64,000 nt of DNA from Panagrolaimus kolymaensis. Taxonomy: Eukaryota; Nematoda; Chromadorea; Rhabditida; Panagrolaimidae. The notes under the pieces were generated by a model. The model ran no database searches, was not told the origin of the DNA, and worked only from the letters and a program-made list of their open reading frames with translations. Position 1 is the first letter of the stretch. Each line of letters starts with the position of its first letter. Of the stretch, positions 12,165 through 25,300 are shown piece by piece. The translations under genes were made by a program, and so were the position numbers. The DNA is taken from NCBI GenBank assembly GCA_028622995.1, contig JAJQJQ010000066.1:62001-126000 (forward strand), given 5' to 3'.

Positions 12165-13300
12165 ATGGAAGAATGGATCGAAATAACTTGTTATATTTTA
12201 AATTTTATTTTTGCTTTAACTACCGTAATTATTTTTATTTATTCACGAAAAATGAGAGCTGAAAAAATTTCTCAACTTCCAAAAAATTTGAGGTAAAAAT
12301 TTATTTTGATTGTTTTCAAAGCTTGAATAAAAACTTTTAGGTTATATTTAATTTTATGCTGCTTTCCATATTCAATAATTATTTCATTTTTATCAATCAT
12401 TTTATCCATATTATATTTTATTCATATTGAAACAACAGCAATAAATTATTCAAAAATTTTGCTAATATTATTTTCATTTGCATCTCAGCAATTTCGATTT
12501 TCATTACTAATATTAGCGGTGGAAAGAATTATGGCTACAATATGCCTAGGAAAATATGGTGAATATTCGGGTGGAATTTCATTATTTGTTTCAATGTTTA
12601 TTTTTACATATTTTTTGACGGCTGTTTATGTCTTTTTAACCATCAGTGGTAAGCTTCGAAGACGCACGCAATTTATCCTTAAAATGACCCAAATTTTAGA
12701 TCTTTTATTTTCAAATGGGTCCACTACCGTAGATTATTACAATGTTTATTATGTATTATTTTTGCATGCCACAAGTTTATTCATCGCTAAAATCCTTCAT
12801 ATTACTAACAAACGAATGTATAAATTACTCGCATATCGTATCACTTTGAGACAACGCTTACAAGTAAGGAGTCTCAGTGAAAACTTTTAGGTTAATAAAC
12901 GCTGCTCACTTTCAGATAGTTGAAAATGTAAAAGTTTTAAAATTTCTTTGGCCAACAATATTTATTTTTGCGATTTTTGCTCCCATTGGACCTTTGATTG
13001 GCCTCATTTATACTGTTGCTACAAATGTAGCTTCCACATCGCCTCCCATTGTTTTTACACAAATGGTAAATCTAATTTTTCAAAGAATTTTGTATTAATT
13101 TTATTTATTATTTTCAGTCCTACAATTTTTCATTTGTATTAATGATGGGATTTCGAGTTAAAAATAGTTTGGAAACTATAAAATTCGATACTGAGAAACC
13201 AATGGCAGGCGTAAAAAGTCCATTGGGTAAACAAATTCCAGTGAATATTCAAATGGATTATTATTTTAAGCAATTAGAAGATCAATGGAAACGATATTAA
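12165..13300 (+). CDS. Nematode chemoreceptor GPCR (Sra/Srab/Sre type)
   Basis: Exons 12165-12292, 12341-12863, 12916-13065 and 13118-13300 join in phase to about 327 residues. Multiple hydrophobic helices are present. Helix 3 ends with VERIMATICLGKYGEY, the family's E-R-x-x-A-T pattern. The segment ITLRQRLQIVENVKVLKFLW matches the nematode signature in which a short loop (Y-x-L-x-x-R-x-Q-x-x-E-N) precedes helix 6. The splice to 12916 is chosen over the nearer AG at 12889-12890 because the latter reads into a stop within 11 codons. It shares no close similarity with the upstream chemoreceptor, so the pair is not a recent duplicate. AATAAA follows at about 13320. Confidence 0.82.
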
Positions 13301-13408
13301 AATTTTTTTTAAAACGTTAATAAATAAAACTTATTACACTTGTTTTACGCTACAAAAAATTTATTTCAAGACATTTTTAAAGTTAACATTGGTTTGTTAT
13401 TAAGATAT

Positions 13409-15378
13409 TTATGAAATCATTTCAGCTTCTGCTGATTTTTTAAGTTGCTCAATGACAGCTGTTTGATTAACATATTCAAAAACGTTGGGAGCAGAAAAAA
13501 AGATTCCGCAAGTGCCACCAACGGTTACAGCAAAAAATACATAAAGTAGTAAACGATCAATCACCATTGCAACATATTTCCATTCTTCTCGAATCTAAAA
13601 AAATTTCGATAATTTTCTAGCACTTTTTTTAAGCCTACTAACCCTTTTGTATTGATTATCTTTTCTTAAATGTTCTGTAATATATTCTATGGCATCCATA
13701 GCTTTAATAGCTTCTTCACTCAAAACTGTATTTAAATCATCTGAACAATTTCGAAATGATGGAAATCTTTCTTGCCTTCCTAATGGAGAACCGTGTTCGA
13801 TTTCCGGCAAAGGTGGTGGAAGTAAAGCCATCTCTTGATGCATGCCATTAGGAGTTTTAGGACTTGTTGTCGTTTCTTTTTTATTCGTTGTTGGTCGTCG
13901 TTGTCGATTCAATGAACAATATGGGTGATGATGAATCTAAAAAATTGATACGTCGTCAGTAAGTTCTCACGTTTTTTGCAGCTTTTAAACTCACTTTAGC
14001 TTCATTCATTTCAATAAATTCTCCTGGAACATATTTTCGATTTCTTCCTTCATCTCCCATTCCGCCCCTACTTTCAGCTGGAGTGGTTTCACTTTTACGT
14101 TGTTTTCTTTCAATTCTGATTTTTTTATCTTCTTCATAATTGGGCCTTCTCATAATTAAGAATAATGGTAAATACTGTAAAAATACCATTTTAACCCATG
14201 CTGGCATTGAATGAGTTGTTGGGCCACGAAAATAAACATTAATTATAATTACTGTAACTACAATGGTAATTATATTCATTACAAATGTCATCAACAGATA
14301 TTTTGCCATTAAAGGAATGGTTGAACTTGTCGGAGGTAAAATTTTTGACACCAGCAATAAAAAGACGACCAAAGCGAGGAGGATGCTAATAGCTAAAGTA
14401 ATTTTTTCGCTTGCTTCTGCTGGAAGATAAAAAACCATCATAGAGAGAAATGCCATTAACACAGTTGGAATAATCAAAATCATTGTGTAAAATAAAGTTT
14501 TTCTGAAATAAAGGCGCATTATTGGATTTTACGATTTAAAACTTTTATGGCTAAATTTTAGCAAGTTAAAAACTTTTGCAAATTGCAGTTACCTTCGAAT
14601 TCTGATTTGATAAGCAATTTTAGATTTCTTTTGTATCAACTCTCCAGGAACTTCCATTAAATCCCATATTCCACTTGGAGAATAATCATTTAATTCAACT
14701 TGTCGCTTTCCCATCAAATATTTTATCGTTACTTCATCTTGATTAAATGTCCATGAACCAAATATCATTGCACAAACCTTCAAAACTTTTAAGTTATTAA
14801 TTGGTTGCTTTTATGGTTTCTAAAACTAACTTGCTCGTCGAAAGGGAAATATTCGACATCAATGGTGCATGAACTTTTATATATGGCTGGTGGAACCCAT
14901 AACATTTCACCTGTATGTTCGACAACCACGTTGGAATAAAAGCTAACTTCATAATTTCCATCTGCGTTATTGAATAAAACTAAAATTTTCGAGGGAATGA
15001 ATATAAATTTAGAAAAGTATGAATGAATTTTTACCAATATCAGGCAACCATACTTTATCAGGTGGAACTCGAATGGTTTTAATATTACCGTAATCGGTTG
15101 GCTTCCATTGAAGTTGATAATCGTGCCATCGCTGAAATGCGGATTTTTAACTTTAACTTTTAGAGATTTTTAATTCAAATTGAAACTTACCATGGTTGGC
15201 CAAACATTAGTTTGCATAATTTGATTCTTTTCATCCACGTTTATCAATAAAACTAAAGCAAGTGAAAAGGAAATTTCCACAGGAGATGATGTTAAATTTT
15301 TCACTGGGCGAACAAGTTGATTATATCCTTTAAAAATATGCTCAACTAAACGTTCTTCATCCTCGGATGCTGAAGCAA
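13409..15378 (-). CDS. Nicotinic acetylcholine receptor non-alpha subunit (gene A, UNC-29/ACR-2/ACR-3 type), start exon not adjacent
   Basis: Cys-loop cation channel subunit. Seven exons, 15378-15191, 15131-15035, 14979-14831, 14777-14593, 14502-13995, 13936-13643 and 13594-13409, are phase-consistent. The ligand-binding domain shows [36 protein letters not shown] and the Cys-loop C-x13-[21 protein letters not shown] lacks the vicinal Cys pair, so this is a non-alpha subunit. M1-M3 are canonical ([19 protein letters not shown] in M2), followed by [15 protein letters not shown] and [11 protein letters not shown], and M4 is in the last exon. The first exon present begins with the mature N-terminus in phase 1, with no start or signal peptide in the 170 bases separating it from gene B. 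A candidate signal exon lies at 19848-19764. The two-gene arrangement resembles tandem acr-2/acr-3 of C. elegans. Confidence 0.9.
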
Positions 15379-15547
15379 CTAAAAATATTTCTGATTATCG
15401 AAGGAGTTTTATTTTTCATGAATTTTAGTGATCCTGCTGTTGTAATTTTGTCAAACTTTTTAGTCTAATTATTTTTGTGCTAAATTTTTTACTTTTTGCA
15501 AAAAAGAATTTTCAATAAATTATTTATTTACAAATTGTCCTAATTAA

Positions 15548-18101
15548 TTAATCATAAACATTTTTATTTTGAGCAATAAGCCTTCGAATAATTTGATGTT
15601 GATCAACAAAATCAAATACATGTGGCGCAGAAAATATAATTCCAACTGTCCCACCAAGGGTTATTCCAAAGAATATTACCAATAATAATCTATCAATAAC
15701 CATTGAAATATATTTCCAATCATCTCGAACCTAAAACACAAATAAATATTCGACGAAAAGGAAAAATTCACTTAATAAAATCCTAGGAATAATAAACAAA
15801 CTTTTTTGCTTACCTTTTTAATGCTCATTTCTTCTTTCATATGTTCTGCAATGAATGCAATAGAATCCACGGTGGCTTTTAGCTCATGTGAAACTCTTGT
15901 TTCATAACTTCGTTGCGCTGCATCCACTTGAGGATTAACGCTTCCATTCAATGTGGATGATTGAGGATCGGGCGCAAAAGTATATTTCCCTGATAACAAA
16001 CTACTTTTAGAATTACTCAATGGAACCCGAATTTTTGGTTCTAAATCTCCTCTTCCACCCAAATCAAGCCTTTTTCCACCACTGCCAGTGGGAGCAGCAT
16101 CTTCACTTTTTGTTCTCTGTTGTGTGAACATCGATTTATTCTTTTTCAATACTTTTCGTTCTCTCGTTTTTGGTGAATCATTCATTTCAAAATTATTATT
16201 ATTTTTTGGTCGTTGTTTAAATTGTTGACGACCAAAATCGGAGAATGGAAGAATTGTTGCAGCGATGGATGGCATAACCAAACCTTAAATCCAAATCCAA
16301 ATATTTTTAAGGCATTGAACAAGGATAAAAAAGCCTTACTAGCATCAAAAATTTCTTCAGCACAATATTCTTCAACAAAATATCCATTAAAAATTGGGAT
16401 TCTTTCTGGTCGTTTCATCATTAAAATGGTTGGTAAAAATTGTAAAAAGATGGATCGAACAAATTTCGGCATTGTATGGGTTGAAGCTGAACGAAAATAA
16501 ACATTGATAATAATTACTGTGGCCTAAACATATCCAATCAAAAGGTTTAAAATAATTTTTTCTGGTCATCAGACTCACCATGATTGTAACAATATTTAGA
16601 ACAAATGTAAGTAACAGATATTTAGCCATTAATGGAATGGTATCACTTGTGGGAGGTAAGATTTTGGAGACGAGTAATAAGAAAACAACTAAAGCGAGCA
16701 AAATGCTAATTCCCAATGTGACTTTCTCAGAGCATTCCGCTGGTAAGTAAAAAACCATCATGGAAAGAAACGCCATTAACACCGTTGGAATAATCAAAAT
16801 TACAGTGTAAAAAAGAGTTTTTCGACGAATAACAATTTGAAATTGGATTCTTGATTGTTTATCCACAAGTTGACCAGGCACATCCATAACATCCCAAATT
16901 CCGCTATAGCTATAATCTTCCAATTCAACCCATTGTTTATTATTATACCATCGAAGCTTAACTTCATCTGAATCATATGTCCATGAACCAAATGTCATTG
17001 CACACACCTTAAAGAACTCAAGTAATCAATTGGTAGTGAATCTAGGAAGTGACTACTTGCCTGTTCATCGAATGGAAAATATTCCACATCGATTCGACAT
17101 GAGCTTTTATAAATTGCTGGTGGAACCCAAATTACATTTCCTTGATAATCCACAACCACATTAGAATGATATGAAACTTCATAATTTCCATCGGCATTAT
17201 TAAACCTTCAAAAGCTTTCTATGAAACTCTTCTAAAAGCGTAAAAACTTACAAAACGATATCAGGAACCCAAACTCGATCTTGTGGAACTCGCATACTTT
17301 GAATTCCACCAAATTCTCTTGGATCCCAACTAAATTGACAATCATTCCATTTAAAAGTTAACCAAACATTAGTTTGCATTATTTGATTTTTTTCATCCAC
17401 ATTTATTAACAAAATCATAGCCATTCCAAATTCAACGTAAACTATACTTGAATTATGACAAGGTGAAGGACGAATTAAATGATTATAATTTCGAAACATT
17501 TCAATCACCAATCTTTCTTCATCCTCATTCGTTGGAGTTAAATCTGTGTGGTCTAAAAAAACTCAATGAATTTTTTTTGTTGTTTTTGTTGGTTTGGATT
17601 TATGAAGAAGAAACTCTTGAGACTTTTTTTTAAAGGAAAGAAAGAATGTTAGTTTTTGATTGATAACTGAAGCTAAAAAAAGTGTTCCGGGAGGACATCG
17701 TGAAAAATGGGTTTGGTATGAGATTTTTTAAATTAAAAAATAACTTTGGAACTCGTATTTCAAAATAATAAAAAAGAATGAATGTTCTGAAGCAAAATAT
17801 TTAGATTGGAGCAGGGAAAAGCTATTCTGGAAAAATATGTCAGGAAAAAGAAGTTAAAAATTTAGAGCATACTCGCTCGCTCGCGTTTCCACCTTAGATA
17901 AAGAAGAAGACTTACATATATTTTACTCATATATATATTTTATTGTAGTATTAGAGTTTGCAAATAAAATGAAGAAGACTCACCTGGGCCATAACCGGTT
18001 TCATATGAATTTATAATTTGACTTCCAAATATTCTTGGAATAAATGCTAACAGCCAAATTAACCGCCACAACCATTGTAAAACTTGGAAGATGTTTTTCA
18101 T
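15548..18101 (-). CDS. Nicotinic acetylcholine receptor non-alpha subunit (gene B)
   Basis: Seven exons, 18101-17984, 17552-17252, 17205-17061, 17007-16579, 16523-16340, 16283-15814 and 15730-15548, join in phase to about 609 residues. Exon 1 encodes a signal peptide (basic start, then [17 protein letters not shown]). The ligand-binding domain has the Cys-loop [15 protein letters not shown] and lacks the paired Cys of alpha subunits ([17 protein letters not shown]). M1-M3 are canonical. M3 is interrupted by an intron after TIM. The M3-M4 loop is long and Ser/Lys-rich (about 200 residues), and M4 is in the last exon. The intron after residue ...FPFDEQ uses a GC donor (CAG|GCAAGT). Gene A shares intron positions in the binding domain and follows 170 bases downstream on the same strand, indicating tandem duplication. 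Confidence 0.92.
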
Positions 18102-19763
18102 TTTTTTACAATATATTTTTTTCAAGTTCACAAAACCTCATCATGACATTTTCATTTTCAACGAGAATTCAATCCATTGCAAACAAAGAAAAGCAAAAAT
18201 TCACAGCTTTTTTCTTTTTCAAAAAAGTTGCGAATAAAAATATCCGAGATTTCAATCTTTCTTATTTTCTTCAGGCGTCTTCGTTCTTTCTTTCGTACGT
18301 ATTTTTAGTTTTCTTCAGTGTCAATATGTATGAAAATTTGGTGGCACGTAACTGATTTGATTACTTTTGTTTCCTCAAAAAAAGAAGAAAAATTTGTTTC
18401 AATAAAACATAACAAAAAAAGAGAAGAGATGTCAATGAAAGAAAATCTTTCAATTTTTTTTTTTGACGGCACAAACAAAAAAAAGTAAGAGAAACTTTTT
18501 CTTATTTTTTTTCCACGGGAACTTCAGAAAAGCCACGAACACTCCAAAAATGGAAAAAAGATGAGTTGTCCTCTCTTGAAGAAAAAGAGAAAAAAATTCC
18601 TTCAGAAATTTTAAGTCTTTCAAGAAAGAAAAAAGAAGGCAGCAGCAAGCAGCATTAGAAGAAGGGGCAGCAAAATGTCAAACGGTGCTTTTGTTTTTTT
18701 GATGGATATATTTTTTTGTATATAAATATATTATGGGCGGAGTTCCATTTTCATCATTTAAGATGCCATCAACATTATCATCATCGTCTTCATCAGTATT
18801 TGGGTTGACTTCAAATTTGCAGCAGTAGCAGCAACGATGACCAAAACTAAGTATTGTTTTTCTTCTTTTAAAAAAATTAAGGAGAAGGAAGAACAAAATA
18901 AGAGAGAAAAAAACATTATTGACTTTTGTTTGTTTTTAAAAACAAAAAAAAAGATGCAATGAAAAGAAAGTTAGTTTCATGACTTTTTTTTTCAAAAAAA
19001 ACCGCTAATAAAAATTAAATGAGGAAAAAATAAGGATGGAAAACTTATCCTTCAACGACGTCGAACTCAGCATGTGTGAAAATGGAACATTTCTAATTTG
19101 ACAGAATATATTTTTAATTAAACATTAAAACAAAATAATACCTAACTTTAAACGCGGCATATTAAAAAACAAAATGGAAATATTTGAAAATGACGCATAT
19201 TAAAATTAAAATAAAAGCAAACACTTTTCAGAAACATTTTTGTAAAAAAAAGCAATAACAAAAAAAGAACAGTTCCTATTTCGATTATTTACTCAAAGTT
19301 GTTTCAAAGAATAAATATACAAAAAAGTAATTTTAAAGTGCATAAAAAACGAAACCGTCACTTTGATGTAATAAAATATGTTACGGTAATTGTTATAAAA
19401 GAAAACGCCTCTAAATCTGTTTTTCTTGTTACATCATTCAATTTGTCATTTATAAAGAATAACAACCATTAATGAACCATCTTTTTTAACTCCAATATTT
19501 TATGTATAATTAAGGAAGATATAAAAAACATAAAAATTTAAAAGGAATGTCTTCATTTTTTTAGAAAGTGAAAAAGTTAAAAGTTATTTTTCTTATTGAA
19601 GAAAACGTTTTAAACTTTTGTTTATAATCTTTCAAGATATTGCTTTAATTACAAAACTCTGGGTTAAATTGCTCTATCACTTTTAATACTGTAAGTAACT
19701 TTTTATATGCAATGCAATACAGCAGAGCAGGATCACTTCAAAATAAAGTTAAAAAAAACTTAC
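18102..19763. other. Upstream of nAChR gene B; no firm gene
   Basis: Probable promoter and outron region of gene B. It is A- and purine-rich on the + strand. Two exon-like islands on the - strand were noticed: one at about 18840-18730 (open, Cys- then Asp-rich, preceded by a TACTTAG acceptor-like site) and one at about 19097-19049 (short, ends in a stop). Neither connects to a gene I can defend. If the candidate leader exon at 19764-19848 belongs to gene A, this stretch is inside its first intron. Confidence 0.4.
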
Positions 19764-19848
19764 GATAAAAGCAGGTGATTGAAATTAATAAAAATATACA
19801 AAAATTAATATTTAACAGTTTGCACCATCTGAAGTTGGCTGTTGCCAT
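19764..19848 (-). CDS. Candidate signal-peptide exon for nAChR gene A (or alternative first exon of gene B)
   Basis: On the - strand a TTTCTTTTAG acceptor (19870-19861) is followed 12 bases later by ATG 19848. The frame encodes a classic signal peptide: polar/basic MATANFRWCK, then a hydrophobic run LLNINFCIFLLISITCFY, ending at a perfect donor, TATC|GTAAGT. The exon is 85 bases, leaving phase 1. That is exactly the phase required by gene A's first visible exon at 15378, and also by gene B's second exon at 17552. Gene B already has its own signal exon, gene A has none, so I favour gene A, with a 4.4 kb first intron that contains gene B. The pairing is inference from phase and function; the exon itself is moderately well supported. 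Confidence 0.55.
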
Positions 19849-19870
19849 AATTGATTGCTGCTAAAAGAAA

Positions 19871-22343
19871 CAACAAAAAGTTAATAAAATGGAAGCTTAT
19901 CTAAAAGGTAGACAAGAAACACACGAGGTAGAATAATAAAATCGTTAAGAAAAAATTATGCTTTGGATGAATGAATTTCAATAATGAAATTTTTTTAAGG
20001 TTGAAAACCATCAAAAAAAGGAAAGGGTTTTTGTTTTAAAAAAAGGCAGAGAAAGATTCAGTTTTAAATTGAGGCACCAAAAAAAATAGTTAATTTCCGG
20101 TGCAGTTTTTGAAAGCAAGCAGTTGAGAGAAACGTCAATGAATAAGAGCCTATTTATGTAATAATACCAAAAATAAAAATGGAGTTGAATCAATTTTTCA
20201 AAAACATTAAAAAAGCTCTAAATTTTAGAATTTAAGTTTTCTTTCTTTTTGTTAAATAAGCGAGCATAAACAAGAACAATAATAACGACAAAGATTATGC
20301 CGCTGCCACCGTTTTTTTTTTGTTGGAGGGTATTAACTTCAAATTTCAAAGAAGAAATGCACCAAGCTTTTTGGCTTTAAAATAAACGATTTTGGTTGGA
20401 GAAATTTTTAAAAGTTCAAAGTAAACAACTGCTAAAAAGTTTGTAAGAAATAGTTCAGATGCTTTGATATTTCTGCAGATTAAAAATTCAAAACAATTTT
20501 TTTAATCTGTGCTGCCATTTCATTTTCTTCTGAGTAAAAAAATAGTAACATTTTAATGCTTTTAATTAATTACAAACTAAACCAATATGATAAAATAAAA
20601 AAAAGATATAACATTATTTTTTGCTTAGTAACCAGAAGCAGCTCCATGTTCGCTTGATGATGATGAACAATGAAATATTGAACGCAAACAATGGGAAAAG
20701 ACAACAACAAAAAATATGTCAAATCAAATACTTATCAAATTTTAAAATCTTTTAAAAAAAGAAAAAAACATGTAAAGAAGAAGATTTGGAATTCTGAGTT
20801 ACAAAAAATAATTATAATTCTTAACCAATGAAAAATGAGTTTCAAAAAAACTTAAAACAGAAAAAATTTACAAGTTTCAACTATGATGGCGAAAATAATG
20901 GTGGTAATATTGTTGTTGCACCAAACAAACAAAAAAATAAAATAGTTTTATTTCATTTCATTTTCATTTGCAACAAAATAATGTGTAAAATGGAATGGAA
21001 ATTTGAGGGATAATGGATTGAATAAAGCTAACCAAAAAAGAAGAAGAGGGAAAAAACATTTTGTTTTGGGGTTGCTTTCTTCTTTTTTCCATTATTTTTT
21101 GAGTAAACGTATGTAGATAGATAGAGATAAAGATGCCTTTAATATACATACATAAACGAGAAGAAAAAATATGATGGCAATGTCTTATTGAAAATTGAAA
21201 ATAGGCCCTTTTTCGATAAGTGGTTTTTTTTCTTCATCGATATATGCATGTTTATGTAGTTTTGAGAGTCGACTTTTTATTAAAATGAAAATTATGAAGA
21301 GTGTCGCTCATGTTATTCGAGAAATTTTGCATTTGTGTTACAGGAAGATTCTAAAATTATGTGTTTTGAAGAAGTTTGATTTCCTCATTTTTTTGTTTCA
21401 GTAAATTTATTACATTCTTAAAATATGGTTGTAACAAATTGGTAATCGGGTTTTTACGTTAAAATGTTGTTGCGCCTAATTTTTTATTCTCTGACTTCTT
21501 TCGATATTTATAAATGTCGCTCTTTCGCTCGAAGGTTCTAAATTTTTTAAATATTTTATGTCAAAGCTCTAAAACAAAACCATTTTTTTGTGCTTTGACT
21601 TTCCCTTAAATTCTACCAACAAATATTTTTTCCATAACTCCAATGGTCATCAATCTTTTCCTCCACAAAAAAATTTCATGCTTTCATTTTTTTGACAAAA
21701 GATTAACTTCCACTGGTCACTTTTTCTATTTTCCTTTACTCATCTTTGCTTAAGTATCATTGAATAATGACTTATTTTCTTTTGCTTCCGGGTAATCTTC
21801 TTTTTTCTTCTTCGAGTCTTGTTTTGTTTCGTTTATTTTCTTTGTGTTGTTTTGCTTGAAATCTTTATTTTTTAGCATTAAAAACAAAAACAACGAAGAA
21901 GACTAATAGCCATTACTTTTAAAATTCTAAAGCATTAAATATTAATCCCTTAACTTTTTGGGTTTTTTGTCTACTCAAAAATACTGACTTTTGTTTTTGA
22001 GAATGGAGCTGGAAAAAAATAAACAAAAAAGAGTATTGTGTTTTGAGATTTAAATCAAATTTGCTGTCGATTATTAATTTTAATTTGGTTTTTCATTTTG
22101 AAAGTTTAAATTATTAAATAAATCATTTATTTTTATGCTTACAGTTTACAGAAAAAAGGGAAGAATAAAGATGAAAGAGACCCTAATGATATGTTTCAAA
22201 TTCATAGCAAAAAATTAAACGGAAAACAATGGAGCAATTTTTCAATAACAATAAAAGGCAAAATAATAACCTTTAAAACGAATATTTTTTTCATTTTTTT
22301 AAATATTTTTTCAAGAGAACTAATAATAATAATTTTATATTAC
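19871..22343. other. Intergenic, no firm gene
   Basis: About 2.5 kb between the candidate leader exon and the 3' end of the alpha-subunit gene. Mostly A-rich with long homopolymer runs. A short open stretch on the - strand at about 20710-20630 ends in a stop but has no clear acceptor. Promoter elements for genes A and B are expected here but not identifiable by eye. Confidence 0.4.
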
Positions 22344-25300
22344 TTAAGCTAAGGCAGCGGTATTATCATAAATATTAGGAGCTCTAAATATAATAACAAG
22401 TGTACCAATTACACATGCAAAAGTAAATGTTATAAGAAAAACCCGATCCATTACAACTGAAATATATTTCCAATCTTCAACAACCTGAAAATTTGAATGA
22501 GTTTAAAGTTAAGATAAAAAATTTCGAGTAAAAGACACGGATCGCGAAATAAAAGCATGATTTGCTTCGAAGCAAAAATGAAAAATTTACGTTTTTGCGG
22601 TTATTAATACAGAGTTTAAAGCTTTACCTGTTGATCCTCTTTATCATTTCTTAAATGATCAGCAATATATGTAACAGAATCAACAGCACTTTTCATTGGA
22701 GTATGCTCACGTTGAAAGCTACTTCGTTGTGAACTGCTTCCCTGATAGGAATTGCGATTAGAATTTGGATAATTTGGTGATAAAAAATCCATCTAAAAAT
22801 AAGTTTATTTTCTTCCATTCAAATCAAGTGACGAAGCTTACTTGATCGAATAAAGCAGAAAAATTATGATCTCTCGACCTTATCGAAAAACTTGGTCTTG
22901 AATCACGTTTTTTTCCACCCGCGGCCGTTATCATTGCTAACTAAAATAAATTTTATTAGATTAATGAAATAAAACATTGATTGAAGAATAATTCAGAAAA
23001 GGATACAATCGACATCTATCAATCTGAGGAAGGGAAAAAAATTTTGTTACCGCAGTAGCATTAGAAGCTTTGGAAGTATTTTTTGCCATAGGCGTTGGTC
23101 TTCTCATAAACAAATAATATGGTAACCAATCAATAAATATTTTACGAATCCATGGATGCATTACATGTGTTGCAGGGTCACGATAATGAACATTCTAAAA
23201 CGCTATTTAATCAATTTCTCTCTTTTCAAAAATAATCTTACCAAAGTAACCACCGTTACAATAACACTCAAAGTAACCAAAACCATAGTAAATAAAAGAT
23301 ATTTTCCAATAAGTGGAATAACCAAACTTGTGGATGGAATGATTTCAACCAAAAGTAAAAAGAATACAGTCAAAGAAATAAGAATGGAAATACACAAGGA
23401 AATCTTTTCACCGCCACCTGATGGAAGATAAAAGACAAGAACACAAAGGAAGCCCATGCCAACAGATGGAAAGATGAGATTCACCGTGTAAAAAAGGGTT
23501 TTTCTTCGAAGATGAATTTCGTATGTGAGATCTATGAATGGAGCTTCACAACATGGATATCTAAAAAAAAATCAATTATTTACCTTTTTGTTAGTAGTTA
23601 TTTTTAGATACATAAAACGCTGGTGCACTTAATAATTAGAGTAGCAATGCAAAAGCTTATAAAAACATGATTGACTTCGAGCAAAATTTTGAACTTAAGT
23701 TTACATCCATTAATTGCATTTTGGTTTTAGTACTTATTTGAAAATTTTTACTTTTGGTTAATTTTGGTTTTACAAAATATTATTTTTATGCATTTTAAAC
23801 CTTCAACTTGTTTATTCTCAAACTACATTAACCATCCATTTGTATATTTTTTTTATTGCATCAACTTTTAGTCGAAGCAGCAATTAATTATTCTTTCTAT
23901 ATGTAAACATCCGGTGGTTTTCCCGCCATTTCCTTTGGTAAACTTCATTTACAATTCCATATCTTCTCCACTTTGAATATCCTTAACCAAAATCTCACGT
24001 TTACAATTTCACGTGAGAGGAATTTATTTTTTATTTTGTTTTCTTCCTTGTTTACTCAAAGTTCAAAAGCATACAAAAACAATCAAACGCAAAATCTTTA
24101 AAATAAACAAAAATAATGCAATATTTTTTTTGTGTGTCATGATTTAAATAAAAAACAAAACCAACCTTCTTTCATGCCGTTTTCCAGGCACTCTAAGAAT
24201 ATCCCATTCAACAGATGGATAATAATCACTTAAATCAATTCCTTCATCAACAACCCAAACCGTTTCAAGATATTCTCCTTCTACGCCGATCACAGTTTCT
24301 TGAATCTCACGTTGTGAAAGGGAATCTTTATGCTTGAGATCAACTTCAAAGCCACCATATGTCCATGAACCTGGAAGAAAATTATCTCTCTTGGCCTTTG
24401 TGTCACTGCAAAAAAAGCTTTTATTACCAAAAACCATTTCACACGTTTGGTCATCGAGGGGAAACCACTCGATATCGATTTGACACATGCTCTTGTAAAT
24501 GGCAGGTGGAGCCCATTCTACAGTGCCATTATATGTAACTTTGGCTTTGGTCATAATTGTTACTTGATAATTGCCATCGGCGTTATTGTAAAGGACAATG
24601 TCGGGCAACCATATCATATCAGATGGAACATAAAGGACTTCCACCCCGCCATAATCTTCAGGTCGCCATATAAGTTTAGAATCATTCCATCTCTATAAAA
24701 ATGCATCATTAAAAATAAAGCGCCGCATTGGTAGTGATTAACTTTGCAAAATATAAATTATTCAAAACGTTTTAATTATTGTTTATGATTTCTTTAATTT
24801 TATTTTGTTTTTAAAAACCTTGCATTCAGCCAAAAGTGCAATCGACTTTTAAAAAGTTTCAATTTAATAATTGAAAATAAATTCTTCCGTTTCATATCAA
24901 AACGCCTGCCATTTTTATGATTGACAGATGTGTGCAAAAATGATGTCTTTTAAACAAAATTTTGAAGGAAATTTGTTGGCACATCACGAAGAAAAAAAAT
25001 GCGATGAAATGCGATAAGGAGATATATTCCCCGTTGGGGGTGGCAAGCAGAAAGAAACAATAATAATAAAAATAGCCAATATTTTAAAAAGTTGCATTTA
25101 AAAAATATAAAGAAAAGAAACTTACATGCTGAAGCCAAACATTCGTTGTCATAATTTGATTTTTTTCATGCTAAAAAAATGTGTGGTTTTTATTTATTTA
25201 TTTCTTTATTAGATGATGTTGTTTTAAAAATAAAATAAAAATGATGTTTTTTATAAACAAAAACAAAAGAAAGGGCTTTGAGTGAACTTTTTTTCAAGCA

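Noticed and set aside
15379..15419. ATG 15419 as the start of nAChR gene A
   Set aside because: Its frame is not that of the receptor and there is no donor before the first receptor exon.
18730..18840. Possible exon (-) encoding a Cys- then Asp-rich segment
   Set aside because: The Asp run comes from a GAT repeat and the acceptor is weak; no partner exon found.
19049..19097. Possible short terminal exon (-)
   Set aside because: Has an AATTAG acceptor-like start and a stop after 15 codons but no gene to attach to.
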